A stretch of 64,000 bases of DNA from Acidithiobacillus ferridurans (GTDB lineage: Bacteria > Pseudomonadota > Gammaproteobacteria > Acidithiobacillales > Acidithiobacillaceae): positions 2,373,501 to 2,437,500 of the forward strand of contig NZ_AP018795.1 of the NCBI RefSeq assembly GCF_003966655.1, in the 5' to 3' direction. The notes beneath the pieces are model-generated. The model saw only the letters and a program-made list of their open reading frames with translations, was not told the DNA's origin and ran no database searches. Positions 62,102 through 64,000 of the stretch are shown piece after piece (within the stretch, counting starts at the first letter, position 1; every line of letters starts with the position of its first letter). A program made the translations under genes and the position numbers.

Positions 62102-62120
62102 TCGTCTACCGGGTAGACGA
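62102..62120. promoter_or_regulatory. 19-bp palindrome upstream of the par operon
   Basis: A second exact copy of TCGTCTACCGGGTAGACGA, extended by A and T to 10-base arms. It is 54 bases before the RHH gene and at the junction with the truncated cytochrome gene. It could be a parS site or an operator. Confidence 0.65.
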
Positions 62121-62131
62121 TTTACGAAGGC

Positions 62132-62545
62132 TTTTCCAGGGTCCACAAGAGCAGCAACCAGCCGGCCAATGAAGCCATGGCCAAGACCGGAGGTATTCTC
62201 AAGGTTCATCGCTATCCCGGCGGCGCATTGGTGGTCAAGGAGAACTTCGCGAAGGATAAGAAGCCGACCGGGGTCACGGCAATGCTCAAACTCAAGGGAT
62301 ATGATTCGGCGGATAGGGATTGGGTGATGGCCGCCTACGATCCTCGGGGGAAGATATTGGCCTACGGCAAGATGGGATCCTGCATCGCCTGCCATGTGAT
62401 GGGCCGCAAGCAGGATCTGGTTTTTGCTCCCCCGCCGACCCAACTCCTGCCGGTTTCTACCTGGAAGGCGTTTTTCCGAAAACAAGAGATTTCTCCGGTC
62501 TACGCCCACCTCTTGAAAACGCATGCCGCGAATGTCATGCAGTGA
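62132..62545 (+). pseudogene. Cytochrome P460-family protein, N-terminus missing
   Basis: The C-terminal about 120 residues of a P460-type cytochrome: GGALVVKENFAKDKKPTGVTAMLKLKGYDSADRDWVMAAYD followed by the heme-c site CIACH. No signal peptide is found, and the frame is closed by a stop within the parS-like palindrome just upstream, so the 5' part was lost where the plasmid-like block joins. An internal ATG at 62177 could produce a cytoplasmic fragment, which would not mature as a periplasmic cytochrome. Confidence 0.78.
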
Positions 62546-62555
62546 TGGAGTGCGC

Positions 62556-63554
62556 TCAGACCATTCCCGGGCGCTTGGCTGGGGGCGCCATGAATTCCGG
62601 CCCCACCGGGTTCGGTACACAGCGCGCAAGGATGGCTTCGATCTCTGTCTTGCAGTCGGCATCCAACTTCCAACCCTCCACCTCGTTCACCGAATCGATC
62701 TGGCCGGGATGGCGCGCGCCCCAAAGCGCAATGGTTGGCCCCTGATCCAGTACCCAGCGCACGGCCAAAGCTAGTACAGATTTGCCATAGCGTCGCTGCG
62801 CAAGTTCGCGCAGTTCATCCACCGCGCGGAGGTAATGGGGGAAGCGTTCGCCTTGGAATTTCGGGTCGATACGGCGGAGATCATCACCCTCGAATTTCGT
62901 ATCTGCCTGTATTCGTCCGCTCAGGAGGCCGCGGCACAGCGCACCGTAACCGAGCACAGTGAGGCCGGTTTTCTCGGCGTAAGGCAGTTCGGCCGCCTCG
63001 ATGCCGCGCTCGAATAGGTTATAAGGAGACTGTAGCGCATCCAGCCGGGCAGCGGAGCGGAAAGCGTCCATCTGCGTTGGTGTGAAATTGCTGACTCCGA
63101 TGGCGAGGATCTTGCCTTCGCGGCAAAGATCCTCCAGCACTCGGGCGGTTTCCTCAAGCGGCGTCTCCAAGTCCGGCCAGTGCACCTGGTAGAGATCGAT
63201 CCGATCTGTGCGCAGGCGGTGCAGCGAATCCTCGATTTCCTGACGGATGCGAGTCGGACGGCTGTCGCGAAATACCTTGCCGTCCTTCCAGGCAAGACCG
63301 AGCTTGGTGGCAAGCTGTACTTTGTCCCGCAGTTTGCCTTCCTGAATCGCCCGGCCGACGATTTCCTCCGACCGTCCGAAACCGTAAACCGGGGCGGTAT
63401 CGATCAGCGTGATGCCGCGCTCTACGGCGCGTTGGATGGTTTGAATGGACTCCTTCTCATCTGTGCCGCCCCACATCCAGCCGCCGATGGCCCAAGTGCC
63501 GAGGCCGATACGTGAGGTGACAACGGCGCTATGGCCGATGGTAATGGTTTCCAT
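62556..63554 (-). CDS. Aldo/keto reductase
   Basis: A 332-residue NAD(P)H-dependent oxidoreductase of the AKR superfamily. The catalytic tetrad is visible: D and Y in LIDTAPVYGFG, K in ATKLGLAW, and H in LYQVHWPD; the C-terminal ALWGARHPGQID binds cofactor. Substrate unknown. It is convergent with the truncated P460 gene and belongs to ordinary chromosome. Confidence 0.94.
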   Translation of the reverse strand: METITIGHSAVVTSRIGLGTWAIGGWMWGGTDEKESIQTIQRAVERGITLIDTAPVYGFGRSEEIVGRAIQEGKLRDKVQLATKLGLAWKDGKVFRDSRPTRIRQEIEDSLHRLRTDRIDLYQVHWPDLETPLEETARVLEDLCREGKILAIGVSNFTPTQMDAFRSAARLDALQSPYNLFERGIEAAELPYAEKTGLTVLGYGALCRGLLSGRIQADTKFEGDDLRRIDPKFQGERFPHYLRAVDELRELAQRRYGKSVLALAVRWVLDQGPTIALWGARHPGQIDSVNEVEGWKLDADCKTEIEAILARCVPNPVGPEFMAPPAKRPGMV

Positions 63555-63806
63555 GTACTGCTCCTGTATGGTCCAGTCAATACAAGCCTACCATGAAGGC
63601 AGGTCCGCACAAGGCGGATTGATCAGAGTCCACACGAATCCGGAGATCCGGTATGGTTTCCACTCTCATGCAGGCGGTGACCCGATCGGTTCACCGATGC
63701 TGCTTCCGGAGGGGTGGAAGTTCGCCAGGAAGCTCGCATGGCAATAGTCGCCTTTCATATCGGCTGGAGAATCCCATACCGGCCCGCTCTGGTGGCGGTC
63801 GTTTAG

Positions 63807-64000
63807 ATGTTTTATAAATATGGTACCGACAACGTCCAGGGACGCAGTTTGAATCACTCGCACCCGCAATCGCCCCGACACAACTCCTATGTCCCGCGCT
63901 GGCTGCACCGGCTTTGGCTGGGTTTCATGGCGGTCGTGTTGGTGGCAGGGGCATGGCTGGCCTGGTCCGACTGGCAGCAAACCCGGTCTTGGGAGATATC
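63807..64000 (+). CDS. N-terminus of a membrane protein, runs off the window
   Basis: An open frame from the ATG at 63807 (alternative TTG at 63849) continues past the end. After a polar start it has a basic stretch (RHNSYVPRWLHRLWLGF) and a membrane helix (MAVVLVAGAWLAW), the layout of a membrane-anchored sensor or transport protein. Too little is present to name a family. Confidence 0.5.
   Translation, partial: MFYKYGTDNVQGRSLNHSHPQSPRHNSYVPRWLHRLWLGFMAVVLVAGAWLAWSDWQQTRSWEI

Noticed and set aside
63606..63747. Forward frame ending NPEIRYGFHSHAGGDPIGSPMLLPEG...
   Set aside because: It looks protein-like and may be a gene remnant, but there is no start, ribosome site or recognisable family, so it was not annotated.

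Overview
The window looks like the chromosome of an acidophilic, CO2-fixing Acidithiobacillus-type bacterium; I infer this from gene content and order and cannot name the species. The left third is ordinary chromosome. It starts with a truncated transketolase-like gene and a divergent IclR regulator, followed by three genes of unknown role, pyrC, ilvD, and a reverse-strand run of tsaC, a small coupled ORF and bioD. Next comes a complete reverse-strand alpha-carboxysome locus: cbbL-cbbS-csoS2-csoSCA-csoS4A-csoS4B-csoS1 (three copies)-ferritin-like-acRAF-mcdA-mcdB-cbbQ-cbbO, running into a degenerate aldolase fused to a Dabb domain. A LysR gene (cbbR) diverges from cbbL. The genes together encode form IA Rubisco, its shell, carbonic anhydrase, scaffold, chaperone/activase and positioning system.

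From about 25.4 to 33.2 kb lies a partial conjugation (type IV secretion) block: VirB8, two VirB9 paralogues, VirB10, an RHH protein, a VirB1-like transglycosylase and VirD4. Most of these genes carry in-frame 15- or 18-bp tandem repeats of one sequence family, in both orientations. The same kind of repeat is found in parB near 59.7 kb, suggesting that the secretion block and the parAB block (59-62 kb) came from one plasmid-like element. Between them are a toxin-antitoxin pair with a broken toxin, two proline-rich exported proteins, and a c-di-GMP group: a GAF-LOV-PAS-GAF-GGDEF-EAL protein, a PilZ protein, and a globin-GGDEF-EAL-CZB protein.

The most striking feature is an approximately 14.7-kb island (about 43.87-58.58 kb) inserted into a phospholipase-D-family gene. 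The two halves of that gene lie on either side in matching orientation, and the island ends show imperfect inverted repeats. It carries a three-gene recombinase module resembling the gamma-Mobile-Trio (GmtY, GmtZ, GmtX). Its cargo is redox and electrophile defence: HxlR regulator, glutathione S-transferase, glutathione reductase, OsmC, an AhpD/CMD-like protein, DsrE-like protein, EamA transporter, PagL-like lipid A deacylase and a Spy/CpxP-like protein.

The right end holds the partition operon with two copies of a 19-bp palindrome, an N-terminally truncated cytochrome P460 gene, an aldo/keto reductase and the start of a membrane protein. Three genes (csoS2, a ParE-type toxin and a proline-rich protein) each appear one base short, so base-calling errors must be considered before biological explanations.
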